Part shown: positions 47,194 through 58,356 of the stretch, piece by piece
Layout of the letters: the number at the start of each line of letters is the position of its first letter
Position numbering within the stretch: the first letter of the stretch is position 1
Origin: an uncultured cyanobacterium
Lineage (GTDB): Bacteria; Cyanobacteriota; Cyanobacteriia; PCC-6307; Cyanobiaceae
Assembly (NCBI GenBank): GCA_903917565.1
Contig: CAIXBB010000001.1
Span: 248,001-312,000 of the forward strand
Length of the DNA: 64,000 nt
Direction of reading: 5' to 3'
Position numbers and translations under genes: made by a program
The notes under the pieces: model-generated
Databases searched by the model: none
What the model saw: only the letters and a program-made list of their open reading frames with translations
Told to the model about the DNA's origin: nothing

Positions 47194-48435
47194 TCAGTCG
47201 AAGACGTGGCCGTGCTCGTAGCGCTCCGCATGGCCTGCGGCCTCGGTGAGGGCCGCCACGTTCTCGCGGGTGAAGAAGCCGTCGTAGCCCATGCAGCGTT
47301 CCACATACTCGGTGATGAGCTGGGAATAGGGCGAGCTCCTTGAGAAGATCTGGCGCAGGTTCGGCTCGTCGCCGCATTCCCCCACCATGTCGGCGAGAAA
47401 GGGGATGCCGAGATCGCGAAGGGTGTGCACGACGACATCGACGTTCTTTTCGCCGTTGCTGTCGCCATCCATCACCTCATAGGCGATGTGATGCATGCGC
47501 CGTCCGAAATTGCGCACGAAATCCTCGGTGGGCATGGGCAGGTTGTACAGGGAATTGAGATAGGAGGGGGTGTTGTTGGCCGTGAAGACGCGGGCGGGGG
47601 AGAGCTTGTCGTCGCCCTCCGTGGGATGACGGGTGACGTTGGTGGAGGAGTTCATCTCGGCGATGTCATAGGAGCCCCAGTAGTAGTAGGGAACCATCGT
47701 CAGGTATTCGAGGATGGCATCTTCCCGCTCACCGGCCAGAACCCTGGTGGCCAGATGGTCGATGCCCAGGATCTTGCCCTCCAGCCCACGGTCCCGGTGA
47801 CGCTGGGCCGCTTCCGTCAGAGGCTCAAGGGCCTCCTCATCCAGCAGCACACGATCGCCCAGATCCAGCGCCGCCAGACCATCCAGGGGCCGGTCCACGT
47901 AACCGACCCGGTTGTAGGTGTAGTCGGAGAGGAAGGTGAAGCACAGATGCTTCGAGGCATAGAACGGGTTGACGGTTTCTCCCGGGTAGGAGAAGCGGAT
48001 GTTCTGGGGCTCGAGGATGGCGCGCAGATCGCTGCAGGAGGACACCGAGAAGATCTCGCCGATGTAGCGGGCGTTGGGTTTGTCAATCGCGAGGGGATAC
48101 ATCGCGTTCCAGCGGGTGATCTCGTCCTCGTAATCATCGGAAAGCGGCTCCAGCACGATCAGGCGCGTGAAGGCCTCGCCCCCTTTAAGCAGGTAGAGGC
48201 GGTGGGTGCCATTGAGCCAGCATTCCTGGTAGCGGTAGGGGGTGGTGAGCGTGAGCTCCGCCAGGTAGGGCAGGCCGTTGCCATGGTCCACCTGGATCAC
48301 GATGGCTGCCATCGGCCCCACCACCTGGTCCAGGCCCGAGCTGGCCCGTCGGGCATAGACCCGGGGCAGGAACTCCTCAAAGAAGGTGGTGTTCCGCTTG
48401 TCACCCTTGGGCCGGTAGGTGGAGAGATCGATCAT
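47194..48435 (-). CDS. VOC-superfamily protein resembling 4-hydroxyphenylpyruvate dioxygenase
   Basis: The 413-residue protein has a divergent N-terminal half and a C-terminal half like the catalytic VOC domain of HPPD. Candidate iron ligands are H227 (GIDHLATRV), H315 or H316 (MHHIAYEV) and E379 (EYVERCMGYDGFF). The phrases VDVVVHTLRDLGIPFLADM, RQIFS and GFFTRENVAAL match the HPPD ending. HPPD makes homogentisate, the tocopherol and plastoquinone precursor in some lineages. This one is divergent enough that the substrate may differ. It stands alone between mfd and a small gene. Confidence 0.68.
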   Translation of the reverse strand: MIDLSTYRPKGDKRNTTFFEEFLPRVYARRASSGLDQVVGPMAAIVIQVDHGNGLPYLAELTLTTPYRYQECWLNGTHRLYLLKGGEAFTRLIVLEPLSDDYEDEITRWNAMYPLAIDKPNARYIGEIFSVSSCSDLRAILEPQNIRFSYPGETVNPFYASKHLCFTFLSDYTYNRVGYVDRPLDGLAALDLGDRVLLDEEALEPLTEAAQRHRDRGLEGKILGIDHLATRVLAGEREDAILEYLTMVPYYYWGSYDIAEMNSSTNVTRHPTEGDDKLSPARVFTANNTPSYLNSLYNLPMPTEDFVRNFGRRMHHIAYEVMDGDSNGEKNVDVVVHTLRDLGIPFLADMVGECGDEPNLRQIFSRSSPYSQLITEYVERCMGYDGFFTRENVAALTEAAGHAERYEHGHVFD

Positions 48436-48501
48436 CGGTAGAGCGGAACAGCCCTTCTGGTAGCAAAACGCGCCCCAGCGCCCAAGCGTCAGCGTTCCCC
48501 C

Positions 48502-51500
48502 TCACACCAACAGCACCGCTGCATTCTTCGCCGTCTGCTCCTCGGCCCGCTGGCCGGGGGTGAGCCCATCGGCCTCCGGGATCTGGCCGGCCATGGCGGA
48601 GAGCCACTCCATCAGCTGTTCAAGCTGCTGAACCGGGCTGAGGGCACCCAGGCCCCGGGCGAGCACCCTGGCGGTGCTGCCACCACCGCCCTGGTACACC
48701 ATCCGGCCATGCAGATGCTGGGGCAGACCCTTTCGCAGGCGGCGGAAGGCGGGTTCCTCCATGGGCGTTTCCAGGGCGATGTTGGGCTTCTCCGGCTTGA
48801 TGCGGGAGAAGCCACAGCGGCGGGCCAGCAGCTTCAGCTCCATCAGCTGCAGCAGGCTCTGCACCGGCGCCGGGATGGGCCCGTAGCGATCAGTCCAGCC
48901 GGCGGCCAGCTCCACCAGGGCCGGCTTGCCGCCACACTCGGCGGCGGCCCTGTAGGCCGCCATCTTCTCATCGGCCTCGGTGATCCAGTCGGCCGGAATG
49001 AAGGCCGTGACCGGGAGGTCGATCTGGGTCTCATCCACCGCCGGAATGTCCTGCCCCTGGATCTCCGCCAGGCACTCCTGCAGCATCTCCATGTAGAGAT
49101 CGAAGCCGATCGCCTCCATCTGGCCGCTCTGCTCCACCCCCAGCAGGTTGCCCACGCCGCGGATCTCCATGTCGCGCATGGCCAGCTGGTAGCCGGAGCC
49201 CAGCTGGGCGAATTCCTGGATCGCCCGCAGCCGCTGGCGGGCCGCCTCACTCAGGGAGGCATCGCCCGGATAGAAGAGCCAGGCATGGGCCTGGATGCCG
49301 CTGCGGCCCACCCGGCCCCTGAGCTGATAGAGCTGGGCCAGACCGAATCTGTGGGCATCCTCCACCAGGATGGTGTTCACTCGCGGGATGTCCAGCCCTG
49401 ACTCGATGATCGTGGTGCAAAGCATCACATCGGCCTCGCCGGCGTTGAAGGCCACCATGGCGCTCTCCAGTTCCCCCTCCGGCATCTGGCCGTGGGCCAC
49501 CTGCAGCTTCAGGCCGGGCAGCATCGTGCGCAGCTGGCCGGCCACCTCCTCGATCCCCTCCACCCTCGGCACCACGTAAAACACCTGGCCACCCCGATCC
49601 AGTTCCTGACGGATGGCGCTGCGCACCGCCTCCTCGTCGAGGCTGGCCAGGTGGGTCTTGATCGGGCGCCGCAGCGGCGGCGGGGTGGTGATCAGGCTCA
49701 TCTCCCGCACCCCCGAGAGGCTCATGTAGAGGGTGCGGGGGATCGGCGTGGCCGAGAGGGTGAGCACGTCCACGTCCTTGCGCAGCGCCTTGATCTTCTC
49801 CTTCTGGTTGACGCCGAAGCGCTGCTCCTCGTCCACCACCAGCAGCCCCAGCTGGCGGAAACCCGTGCCCTTGCCCAGCAGCTGGTGGGTGCCCACCACC
49901 ACATCGGTGTTGCCCTTGGCCAGGCCCTCCAGGATCGTCTTGCGCTCGGCGGCCGTGCGGAAGCGGTTCAGCAGGGCCACCTTGAGCGGGTAGGGGGCGA
50001 AGCGCTCGCTGAGGGTGCGCCAGTGCTGCTGGGCCAGCACCGTGGTGGGGGCCAGCAGGGCGCACTGCTTGCCGGCGGTGACCGCCTTGAAGATGGCCCG
50101 GATCGCCACCTCCGTCTTGCCGAAGCCCACATCACCGCACACCAGCCGGTCCATGGGCTGGGGCCGCTCCATGTCGCGCTTCACGTCCACGATCGCCTTC
50201 AGCTGGTCGGGGGTGGGGTCGTAGGGGAAGGAATCCTCCAGTTCGCTCTGCCAGGGGCCATCGGGGGGGAAGGCGAAGCCCGGCGCCTGGTGCCGTTCGG
50301 CGTAGAGCTTCACCAGATCCATCGCCACCCTGGCCACCGCCTTGCGGGCGCGTTCCTTGGCCTTGGTCCAGGCCACACCGCCCATGCGGTTGAGCTCCGG
50401 CGGGCTGTCGCTGCTGGCCCGGTAGCGGCCGAGGCTGCCCAGCTGGTCGGCGGCCACCCGCAGCAACCCGTCGGCGTACTGCACCACCAGATAATCCCTG
50501 GCTTCACCACCGATGGCCAGCTTCTCCAGCTTCAGGAAACGGCCGATACCGTGGTTGCGGTGCACCACGAAGTCGCCGGGCAGCATCTTGAGCGGATCCA
50601 CCGTGCGGCTGGCCGCCTTGCGGCGCCGGCGCACATAGCCGCCGGCGGCCAGGCTGTGCTGGCCGAAGATCTCCCGGTCGGTGAACAACACCAGCTTCCA
50701 GGCCGGAAGCTGGAATCCCTCCAGTTCGGCCGTGCCGCGCAGCTTGAGCGCCACCGGGGTCGACTGCTCCACCAGCCTCTCGATCGCCGGAAAATCCCGG
50801 GCGTTGGGCACGAAACGGGTGACGCACTCGTGTTCCTCCAGCAAGGCCACGGCACGGGAGGGCTGGGCAGAGACAATCCAGAGCCGGGTCTTCTCGCGCA
50901 GGTGCCCCTTGATCTGCTCCGCCAGCCGGCCGAACTGGTTGGGATGGGCCGGGAGCGGGCGGCTGGCCAGGTCCAGGTCGTTGGGATGGCGGTCGCTCTC
51001 GTGCAGTTCCGCCAGATCGAAGCCCGTGAAGGCCTCCACCTCCGCCAGTGCCGCAGCGATCGGCCGGTGCAGCAGGCTGGGCAGGGGCAGGGGCGTGGCG
51101 TCGCCGCCCTCGGTGGCCTTCACCAGGTCGCTGTGGTGGTCGGCGGCATGGTCGAACCACTGCTGGCCGTGGGCCAGGCACTGGCGCCGCTCATCGATCG
51201 CCACCAGGGTGCCAGCCGGCAGGTAATCGAGCAGCGACGCCGGTTGCTGCCAGGCCAGACCCATCAGCCGCCGCATCCCCTCGGGCGTGCCGCCCTCCAG
51301 TAACTGATCGAGGGCGGCGGGCTCCAGCAGCCGCTCCAGACCCTCGGGCATCCGCTCCCGCAGGGCCTCGGCGATCAGGGGGGCGTAGCTGGTGGGGGTG
51401 AGACGCACCCGCTCGATCACATCGAGGGAGCGCTGGGTGGCCGGATCAAACTCCCTCAGTTTCTCGAGGTCTTCGCCGAACAATTCCAACCGCACCGGTA

Positions 51501-52095
51501 ATTCGGCGCTGACCGGGAACAGATCAATGATGTCGCCGCGGCGGCTCCAGGTGCCCTCCTGCTCGATCGTCGGCACCCTCTCGTAGCCCAGGCCGGCCAG
51601 GGTGAGAGCCAGCGCCTCCAGATCCAGTCGGTCTCCCCGGCGCAGGGTAAGGCAGCGGGCCGCCAGCAGCGGCGGCGGCGGCAGGTGGGGCTGGAGGGCC
51701 CGCTCGGTGGCCACCACGGCGAAGCGGATCCCGCTCACGGCCGGGGGCCCATTCCCGTCACCCACCAGTTCCGCCAGCACCTGCAGCTGCCCCCAGGTGA
51801 TCTCGCTGGTGGGGTCGAAGGGCTCGTAGGGGGAGCCCTCGCTGGTGGGATAGAGCTGACACAGGGGCCAGCCCATCAACTCCAGCAGAGAGGCCCAGCG
51901 TCCCGCCTCCTCCAGGGTGGGCACGATCACCAGCAGGGGGGCGTCGCCGCAGCCCGCCATGGCACTGGCCACCAAGGCCCGCGCCGCGCGCCCCGCCCCG
52001 CTCAGCCGCAGGCGCTCGGGCCGCTCGCAGCGCGCCCTCACCTCGGCAGTGAGGCTGGCGGCCTGCAGCTGGCGCACGAGGGCGTGGAGGGGCAT
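48502..52095 (-). CDS. mfd: Transcription-repair coupling factor
   Basis: Mfd removes stalled RNA polymerase and recruits UvrA. The 1197-residue protein has UvrB-like N-terminal domains ([20 protein letters not shown]). An RNA-polymerase-interacting part follows ([19 protein letters not shown]). The RecG-like translocase has Walker [11 protein letters not shown] and motif [18 protein letters not shown]-terminal domain ([15 protein letters not shown]) ends the protein. Length is normal and no break is visible. It is divergent from the zinc-ribbon protein gene. Confidence 0.97.
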   Translation of the reverse strand: MPLHALVRQLQAASLTAEVRARCERPERLRLSGAGRAARALVASAMAGCGDAPLLVIVPTLEEAGRWASLLELMGWPLCQLYPTSEGSPYEPFDPTSEITWGQLQVLAELVGDGNGPPAVSGIRFAVVATERALQPHLPPPPLLAARCLTLRRGDRLDLEALALTLAGLGYERVPTIEQEGTWSRRGDIIDLFPVSAELPVRLELFGEDLEKLREFDPATQRSLDVIERVRLTPTSYAPLIAEALRERMPEGLERLLEPAALDQLLEGGTPEGMRRLMGLAWQQPASLLDYLPAGTLVAIDERRQCLAHGQQWFDHAADHHSDLVKATEGGDATPLPLPSLLHRPIAAALAEVEAFTGFDLAELHESDRHPNDLDLASRPLPAHPNQFGRLAEQIKGHLREKTRLWIVSAQPSRAVALLEEHECVTRFVPNARDFPAIERLVEQSTPVALKLRGTAELEGFQLPAWKLVLFTDREIFGQHSLAAGGYVRRRRKAASRTVDPLKMLPGDFVVHRNHGIGRFLKLEKLAIGGEARDYLVVQYADGLLRVAADQLGSLGRYRASSDSPPELNRMGGVAWTKAKERARKAVARVAMDLVKLYAERHQAPGFAFPPDGPWQSELEDSFPYDPTPDQLKAIVDVKRDMERPQPMDRLVCGDVGFGKTEVAIRAIFKAVTAGKQCALLAPTTVLAQQHWRTLSERFAPYPLKVALLNRFRTAAERKTILEGLAKGNTDVVVGTHQLLGKGTGFRQLGLLVVDEEQRFGVNQKEKIKALRKDVDVLTLSATPIPRTLYMSLSGVREMSLITTPPPLRRPIKTHLASLDEEAVRSAIRQELDRGGQVFYVVPRVEGIEEVAGQLRTMLPGLKLQVAHGQMPEGELESAMVAFNAGEADVMLCTTIIESGLDIPRVNTILVEDAHRFGLAQLYQLRGRVGRSGIQAHAWLFYPGDASLSEAARQRLRAIQEFAQLGSGYQLAMRDMEIRGVGNLLGVEQSGQMEAIGFDLYMEMLQECLAEIQGQDIPAVDETQIDLPVTAFIPADWITEADEKMAAYRAAAECGGKPALVELAAGWTDRYGPIPAPVQSLLQLMELKLLARRCGFSRIKPEKPNIALETPMEEPAFRRLRKGLPQHLHGRMVYQGGGGSTARVLARGLGALSPVQQLEQLMEWLSAMAGQIPEADGLTPGQRAEEQTAKNAAVLLV

Positions 52096-52169
52096 CGCAA
52101 GGCGGGATCAAACCGGTGGCGATCCTCGCAACCCGTTTGCGTTCATGCTGGGGGTTGGTCTGTCCTGCG

Positions 52170-53054
52170 ATGGCCCGCTTCCGCTGTCCCACCTGTCGTG
52201 GTCTCCCCCAGAGGCTGCAGCAACCCTTCCCGGGGGTTCCCCGCTGCGGGCGCTGTGGGGACCTGCTGGAGCCGAAGCCCCGCCACGGGCGTGCCTGGGG
52301 CCTGGCCCTGGGGGTGGCTGCCCTGGTGCTGGGGGGGGCCGCCTTCCCCGCCTTGCTGGATCAGGTCGGCGGCCTGCCCGTGCAGGCCCCTGACGTCACC
52401 ACCCGCCTGCTGGAGCGTTTCGAGCCGGCTCCCGATCCACGCCTGCGGCCGATGGCCCTGCTCGAAGGCGGTCTGCTCGCGAACCTGGAAGAGGCCGACC
52501 GGCAGTGGATCCCTACCGCCGAGCCCCTGGCGGGGGGCGGCACCCGCTTCCTCTACCGGCGTCGGGCCGGCGAACCCGAGCTGTCGGCGCACGAGCTGCA
52601 GGCCCTGATCGACTCCCCACCGGACCACGGCGACAAGCGCCGGGCGATCGCCGACCTGCTCAGCACGCTCGAGCAGGCGGGTGTGCAGGTGCAGCTGGTG
52701 GAGCCCAGGAAGACAGGGGCCGCCGGTGAATGGGACCATGCCGCCCGCACCCTGAGGATCAAGCCCGGCGTGGTGGAGAAGGGAACGGTGGACTTCGCCC
52801 AGGTGCTCAACCACGAGGCCATCCACGTGGCCCAGAGCTGCGCGGCCGGCGGCCTGCGCTCCAGTCCCAGAACACTCGGCCTCAGCCAGGAGGTACCGAC
52901 GCAGTTACGGGTCCATCTCGATGATCCCCTCTATGCCGGGGCCTCCGACTGGGAGAAGGCCCTGGAGCGGGAGGCCTACGCCAACCAGCAGCAGCTCAAG
53001 ATCGGCACCGTCCTGATCCACACCCATTGCCGGACCCGCCCGTCGGCGGGTTGA
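52170..53054 (+). CDS. Zinc-ribbon membrane protein with HEAIH motif
   Basis: From ATG 52170 the protein has 294 residues. An N-terminal zinc ribbon (C6, C9, C26, C29) precedes one hydrophobic span (about 43-62). The rest is soluble, with VDFAQVLNHEAIHVAQSC carrying HEAIH (215-219), an HExxH zinc-peptidase signature. Further conserved-looking residues follow in WEKALEREAYANQQQ, where a Glu could be the third ligand as in gluzincins. It may be a membrane-anchored metallopeptidase or a degenerate relative. The family is not recognised. Confidence 0.7.
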   Translation: MARFRCPTCRGLPQRLQQPFPGVPRCGRCGDLLEPKPRHGRAWGLALGVAALVLGGAAFPALLDQVGGLPVQAPDVTTRLLERFEPAPDPRLRPMALLEGGLLANLEEADRQWIPTAEPLAGGGTRFLYRRRAGEPELSAHELQALIDSPPDHGDKRRAIADLLSTLEQAGVQVQLVEPRKTGAAGEWDHAARTLRIKPGVVEKGTVDFAQVLNHEAIHVAQSCAAGGLRSSPRTLGLSQEVPTQLRVHLDDPLYAGASDWEKALEREAYANQQQLKIGTVLIHTHCRTRPSAG

Positions 53055-53076
53055 AGCCAGACCCCGCCCGGGGGCC

Positions 53077-54297
<1,221 letters not shown>

Positions 54298-55032
54298 TCA
54301 GTCGGGGGGCCCGGGGGCCGCTGGCCCGTCGGCAACGCCCAGCAGGGTTTCCTCCTCCAGCAGCATGTTGAAGCGCAGCAGGTCGGCGTCCTTGAGCTGC
54401 TGCCGGCTGCTCACACCCAGATGCGTCTCGAGAAAGGTGCGGCCCATGGCGCCGTCCCAGCCGAGCTGTCGCAGCAGCAGATTGCACTGGTCGAGCAGGT
54501 CGGCGCGACGCAGGGGAACAGGCACCGTGGCGGGATCAGCCCCGGGCTCGAGGGCCTCGATCGCCTGCAGATAGGCGATCAGGTCGGCATAGGCGGTGAG
54601 ACGGTCCCGGCTGGGGTGGCCGAAGGATCGCTGCAGATAGGTGGCTTCCCTCTCCCTGTCCCATCCCAGCCGCCGCAACTGCAGATCCAGGTGGGTCAGT
54701 TCGGCACTCCAGTCCTGGGGGTCCTCATGGCGCCCCTCTGCCGTGGGCTGGGGCTCCGGCATCGGCTCAGGCGTGAGCGCTGGCGCCAGGGGCTCGGGAG
54801 CAGGTGGCGGTGACGGTGGCCTGGGGGTCTGGGCTGGAGCCTGCCTGGGCTGCCTCGCGCTGCCGGAGGACTGGAGGCTGGCCAGAAGGCGTGCCCTGGC
54901 GCGGTCCTCCGCTTCCTCGGCGTTGGCCGCCTCCCCCAGCGCACTGCCCAGGAAGCGCTCCCCTTCGCGGGCCGAGACCAGCACGACGCGGCTCCCGCCG
55001 TCGCTGTGCAGCAGTCGGACCTGAAGTTGCAT
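54298..55032 (-). CDS. Conserved hypothetical protein with duplicated helical motif
   Basis: The 244-residue protein has a short N-terminal region (VRLLHSDGGSRVVLVSAREG), a Pro/Ala-rich linker (about 55-100) and two related C-terminal helical segments. LDLQLRRLGWDREREATYLQ and CNLLLRQLGWDGAMGRTFLE share LxxLLRxLGW and are each followed by SRxxL and AD-L. This looks like an internal duplication. Function unknown. It is divergent from the TerC gene. Confidence 0.62.
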   Translation of the reverse strand: MQLQVRLLHSDGGSRVVLVSAREGERFLGSALGEAANAEEAEDRARARLLASLQSSGSARQPRQAPAQTPRPPSPPPAPEPLAPALTPEPMPEPQPTAEGRHEDPQDWSAELTHLDLQLRRLGWDREREATYLQRSFGHPSRDRLTAYADLIAYLQAIEALEPGADPATVPVPLRRADLLDQCNLLLRQLGWDGAMGRTFLETHLGVSSRQQLKDADLLRFNMLLEEETLLGVADGPAAPGPPD

Positions 55033-55107
55033 GGAGGGCAGTGGAAGGGGCCGGCGGTCTTTCTAGAGTGCTTCTTTGCAGACGGCAGGGCCGAACGAAC
55101 GCCAGGG

Positions 55108-55896
55108 ATGGAAGTGGAATCGGTGGAAAGCCTCAAGCCCCTGCTGCAGCAGGCGGACCAGTGGGGAGAGGTGCTGCTGCTGCTGCCCCTGCTGGTGGGT
55201 CTCGAGGCGGTGCTCTCGGCCGACAACGCCATTGCCCTGGCCGCCATCTCCCGGCGGCTGCACGATCCGGCCCGCCAGCGCCAGGCCCTGAACCTCGGAC
55301 TGGTGCTGGCCCTGATCTTCCGGCTGGGCCTGATCGCCCTGGCCAGCTATGTGCTCGACTTCTGGCCCCTGCAGCTGCTGGCCTCGGCCTATCTCCTCTG
55401 GCTTTGTGGGCGCCACCTGCTGGGTCAGGACGACGCCACGGATGAAAAACCCGGTGGGGTGGAGACAGGCACCTCCATCTCCACCGAGGCCCACCCCCAG
55501 GACCCCGGCCATCCCCACCACGGCGCCTCCCTGGCCTCGATCGTGGCCACCCTGGCCCTCACCGATCTGGCCTTCTCCCTCGACAGTGTCTCCGCGGCGG
55601 TGGCGGTCACCGACCGGCTGCCCCTGGTGATGGCAGGAGGGGTGATCGGCATCATCGCCCTGCGGCTCACGGCCGAGCTGTTCCTGCGCTGGCTGGAGAT
55701 CTTCCCCCATCTCGAAACCGCCGGCTACCTGGCAGTGGGCCTGGTGGGCCTGCGCCTCCTGCTGCGCCTCCTGCTGCCGGCCTTTGAGGTGCCGGAATGG
55801 GCCCTGCTGCTTCTGGTGGCCGCCCTGTTCGCCTGGGGCTTCTCCCTGCGCACGGTCCCCGCCCCCCTGCCCGAGCAGGGGGGCGGGGACGCCTGA
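55108..55896 (+). CDS. TerC family membrane protein
   Basis: The 262-residue protein has about seven membrane spans and the TerC signature acidic motifs EAVLSADNAIALAAISRRL and LALTDLAFSLDSVSAAVAV. A histidine-rich loop (HPQDPGHPHHG) between them suggests metal binding. TerC proteins are implicated in manganese export and in thylakoid biogenesis. I chose ATG 55108 (MEVESVESLKPLL). It is followed after 13 bases by the DUF6464-like gene. Confidence 0.9.
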   Translation: MEVESVESLKPLLQQADQWGEVLLLLPLLVGLEAVLSADNAIALAAISRRLHDPARQRQALNLGLVLALIFRLGLIALASYVLDFWPLQLLASAYLLWLCGRHLLGQDDATDEKPGGVETGTSISTEAHPQDPGHPHHGASLASIVATLALTDLAFSLDSVSAAVAVTDRLPLVMAGGVIGIIALRLTAELFLRWLEIFPHLETAGYLAVGLVGLRLLLRLLLPAFEVPEWALLLLVAALFAWGFSLRTVPAPLPEQGGGDA

Positions 55897-55909
55897 GGTC
55901 CGCCGAACG

Positions 55910-56257
55910 ATGCTGATCGAACTGCGCCAGATCGACTCGGACCGGCTGATCACCACCATCGAGATCGACAACCTCGGCGATGTCCCCCATCCCGGCCTGT
56001 GGCTGACCCACGATGATCGCAGCTTCCTGGTGTTGCAGCGGCGTCACCGCTACCGGCTGCGGCAAGGGCGCTACGAACTGGCGACCGTTGCGCTGCAGGT
56101 GAAGTCCCAGCAGCAACCCGCCGATTCCCTCTGGTGGGACGGGCGCTGGGTGATCGGCGACCCCCACTGCCGCTTCAACGCCCGCAGCCCCCTGCTGCGC
56201 TGTGCGGTCCTGCCGGAGGGACCCTGCGAGCGCTGCAGCCACCGCAGCCCCCGCTGA
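55910..56257 (+). CDS. DUF6464-like conserved protein
   Basis: The 115-residue protein has a beta-rich N-terminal part ([39 protein letters not shown]). The C-terminal part has [21 protein letters not shown] and CERC, with four cysteines spaced for a possible metal site. It resembles a cyanobacterial family of unknown function. It sits 13 bases after the TerC gene, so a shared transcript is likely. Confidence 0.65.
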   Translation: MLIELRQIDSDRLITTIEIDNLGDVPHPGLWLTHDDRSFLVLQRRHRYRLRQGRYELATVALQVKSQQQPADSLWWDGRWVIGDPHCRFNARSPLLRCAVLPEGPCERCSHRSPR

Positions 56258-56288
56258 AGCAACCCCTCCACCGGCCGGTCCTAGGCTG

Positions 56289-57692
56289 GTGTTCACTCCG
56301 TGTTCGCACCCGATTTCCGCCCCTTCCTCCAGGCCCCAGGCCAAGGTCACCCGGAGCCGACCCAGCGGCAACGGCTCCTCGCCCACCGCTGAACCGCTCG
56401 CTCCCAGCCACACCGCCACGGGGCTGACCCCCCCGGTGGCCGGGCTGGCGACCGACTTTGCCGTGCTGGGTCTCTCGGAGCCGATCCTCAAGGCCGTGGC
56501 CGCCAAGGGCTACAGCAGCCCCTCCCCGATCCAGCTGCAGTGCATCCCGGCGGTACTCGCTGGCCATGACGTCATGGCCGCCGCCCAGACGGGCACCGGC
56601 AAAACGGCCGGATTCACCCTGCCGATGCTGGAACGGCTGCGTCACGGGCCCCATGCCAGGGCGGGAGTGGTGCGTGCGCTGGTCCTGACCCCCACCCGGG
56701 AACTGGCGGCCCAGGTGGCGGAGAGTGTCACCGCCTACGGCCGCTACCTGGATCTGCGCTCGGATGTCGTCTTCGGCGGGGTGAGTGCCAACCCCCAGAT
56801 GCAACGGCTACGCAAAGGCGCCGACGTGCTGGTGGCCACCCCCGGCCGGTTGATGGACCTGCATCAGCAGAACGCCCTGCGACTTGACCGGGTCGAGATC
56901 CTGGTGCTCGATGAAGCCGATCGGATGCTCGACATGGGCTTCATCCGCGACATCCGCCGGATCCTGTCCCTGCTGCCGCCGAAGCGCCAGAACCTGCTCT
57001 TCTCCGCCACCTTCTCCAGCGAGATCCGCCGCCTGGCCACTGGCCTGCTGCACCAGCCTTTGCAGCTGCAGGCCAGCCCGGAGAATCAGGCCACACCCCT
57101 GGTCGACCAGGTGATCCATCCCTGTGACATGGACCGCAAGGGGGATCTGCTCAGCCATCTGATCCGCAGCAACGACTGGCGCCAGGTCCTGGTGTTCTCA
57201 CGCACGAAGCACGGCGCCAACCGCCTCGCGGAGCGGCTCGAGAAGGAGGGGCTGGGGGCGGCGGCGATCCACGGCAACAAGAGCCAGGGGGCACGCACCC
57301 GGGCGCTGGCGGAATTCAAGAGCGGCGAGGTGCGGGTGTTGGTGGCCACCGACATCGCCGCCCGCGGCATCGACATCCACCAGCTGCCCCACGTGGTCAA
57401 CCTTGACCTTCCCAACGTGGCCGAGGACTATGTGCACCGCATCGGCCGTACCGGCCGAGCGGGCCAGAACGGCCACGCCATTTCCCTGGTGGCCGCCGAG
57501 GAGCACGAGCTGCTGCGGGCGATCGAGCGTCTGATCGGCTCCCCCCTGCCCCGCCAGGAGGTGCCGGGCTTCCAGCCCACCGTGCTTTCCGCCCCACCGC
57601 TGGATCTCAGCGGCGGCAGGGGCCGCAGGAGCCAGGGGCCCCGCCAGGGCCAGGGGCAAGAGCGGGGCCGGCGCCGCAGCGGCTCCCGCTGA
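56289..57692 (+). CDS. DEAD-box RNA helicase (RhlE-like)
   Basis: From GTG 56289 the protein has about 467 residues. The core motifs are [12 protein letters not shown] (I), TPTREL (Ia), TPGRL (Ib), [11 protein letters not shown] (II), FSATF (III), [11 protein letters not shown] (V) and [11 protein letters not shown] (VI). The C-terminal tail is Arg/Gly/Gln-rich, as in RhlE-type helicases that act in ribosome assembly or cold adaptation. The start is uncertain because no ATG lies before the core. Confidence 0.93.
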   Translation: MFTPCSHPISAPSSRPQAKVTRSRPSGNGSSPTAEPLAPSHTATGLTPPVAGLATDFAVLGLSEPILKAVAAKGYSSPSPIQLQCIPAVLAGHDVMAAAQTGTGKTAGFTLPMLERLRHGPHARAGVVRALVLTPTRELAAQVAESVTAYGRYLDLRSDVVFGGVSANPQMQRLRKGADVLVATPGRLMDLHQQNALRLDRVEILVLDEADRMLDMGFIRDIRRILSLLPPKRQNLLFSATFSSEIRRLATGLLHQPLQLQASPENQATPLVDQVIHPCDMDRKGDLLSHLIRSNDWRQVLVFSRTKHGANRLAERLEKEGLGAAAIHGNKSQGARTRALAEFKSGEVRVLVATDIAARGIDIHQLPHVVNLDLPNVAEDYVHRIGRTGRAGQNGHAISLVAAEEHELLRAIERLIGSPLPRQEVPGFQPTVLSAPPLDLSGGRGRRSQGPRQGQGQERGRRRSGSR

Positions 57693-57782
57693 GCCAGCGA
57701 AGCTCCCGCCGGGGGAACGGCAGTGGTTGTGACAACCTCCTCCGCCGCCCTACGGTGAACTGAGGATCTGCCTCCTTCCGTC

Positions 57783-57992
57783 ATGCCCTACGAACCCGGA
57801 TCCACCCAGTGCCGCGTGCTGATCGACTGCAAGGCCCAGATCGAGGGCATGCTGCTTGCCTTGGAGCGCATCGATAACAGCCGCCACATCCGCGATCAGC
57901 TGGTGGCGGTCCACAATCAGCTCGAAGGACTGCACGAACTGCACCGTCGCCAGCCCGATGAGCTCACCTCCAGCAGCGGAACTGCCGGCTGA
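57783..57992 (+). CDS. Small conserved-looking hypothetical protein
   Basis: The 69-residue protein is mostly helical (CKAQIEGMLLALERID, RDQLVAVHNQLEGLHELHRR). It has two cysteines near the N-terminus and a Ser/Thr-rich tail. The helices have a heptad pattern that could support dimerisation. I recognise no family. The gap before it gives room for its own promoter. Confidence 0.5.
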   Translation: MPYEPGSTQCRVLIDCKAQIEGMLLALERIDNSRHIRDQLVAVHNQLEGLHELHRRQPDELTSSSGTAG

Positions 57993-58050
57993 GCCAGGCC
58001 TTCGGGGCCCTTCACGGCTCACCCACCCGTCACGGCTCACCCACCTCGTC

Positions 58051-58248
58051 TCATCCACCCCCGCTTGCCGGCTCGGTCTGGGAACGGGATTCCCAACCCT
58101 GGCAGGCCGCGTAGGCGCCGGCCAGGGTTGGGCGTATCGCCTGCTGGCCGGGGCGGAGCTCATGGCTCACCACGTAGCACCCCAGCCGGTCCCGGAAGAT
58201 CTGGCACCCCGATCCGGTGCTGTTGACGAAGGAAAGTTCGCTGGTCAT
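58051..58248 (-). CDS. Small hypothetical protein with three cysteines
   Basis: From ATG 58248 the protein has 65 residues starting MTSELSFVNSTGSGCQIF. It contains C14, C24 and a third Cys in AYAACQGWE. It is soluble, and an AT-richer leader precedes it (58249-58356). I recognise no family. An upstream in-frame ATG at 58263 adds five residues. Confidence 0.5.
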   Translation of the reverse strand: MTSELSFVNSTGSGCQIFRDRLGCYVVSHELRPGQQAIRPTLAGAYAACQGWESRSQTEPASGGG

Positions 58249-58336
58249 GGCATCCGCGCCCATTCATTGGTTTTGGTCTAATGCCTGAATCTCACGTCCA
58301 ACACTGAGACGAACCTAGGGAAACAAAACGTCAACA

Positions 58337-58353
58337 GCTCTTGCCGAAAGAGC
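58337..58353 (-). terminator. Putative terminator hairpin after fmt
   Basis: GCTCTT and AAGAGC form a 6-base stem with a 5-base loop starting a few bases beyond the fmt stop. On the minus strand it is followed by a T-rich stretch (TGTTGACGTTTTGTTT). That is a reasonable Rho-independent terminator for the fmt operon, although the T-tract is interrupted. Confidence 0.45.
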
Positions 58354-58356
58354 CTC

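Noticed and set aside
49492-51303. 603-codon plus-strand frame inside mfd
   Set aside because: It lies opposite the intact Mfd translocase region, and its composition is that of a shadow frame.
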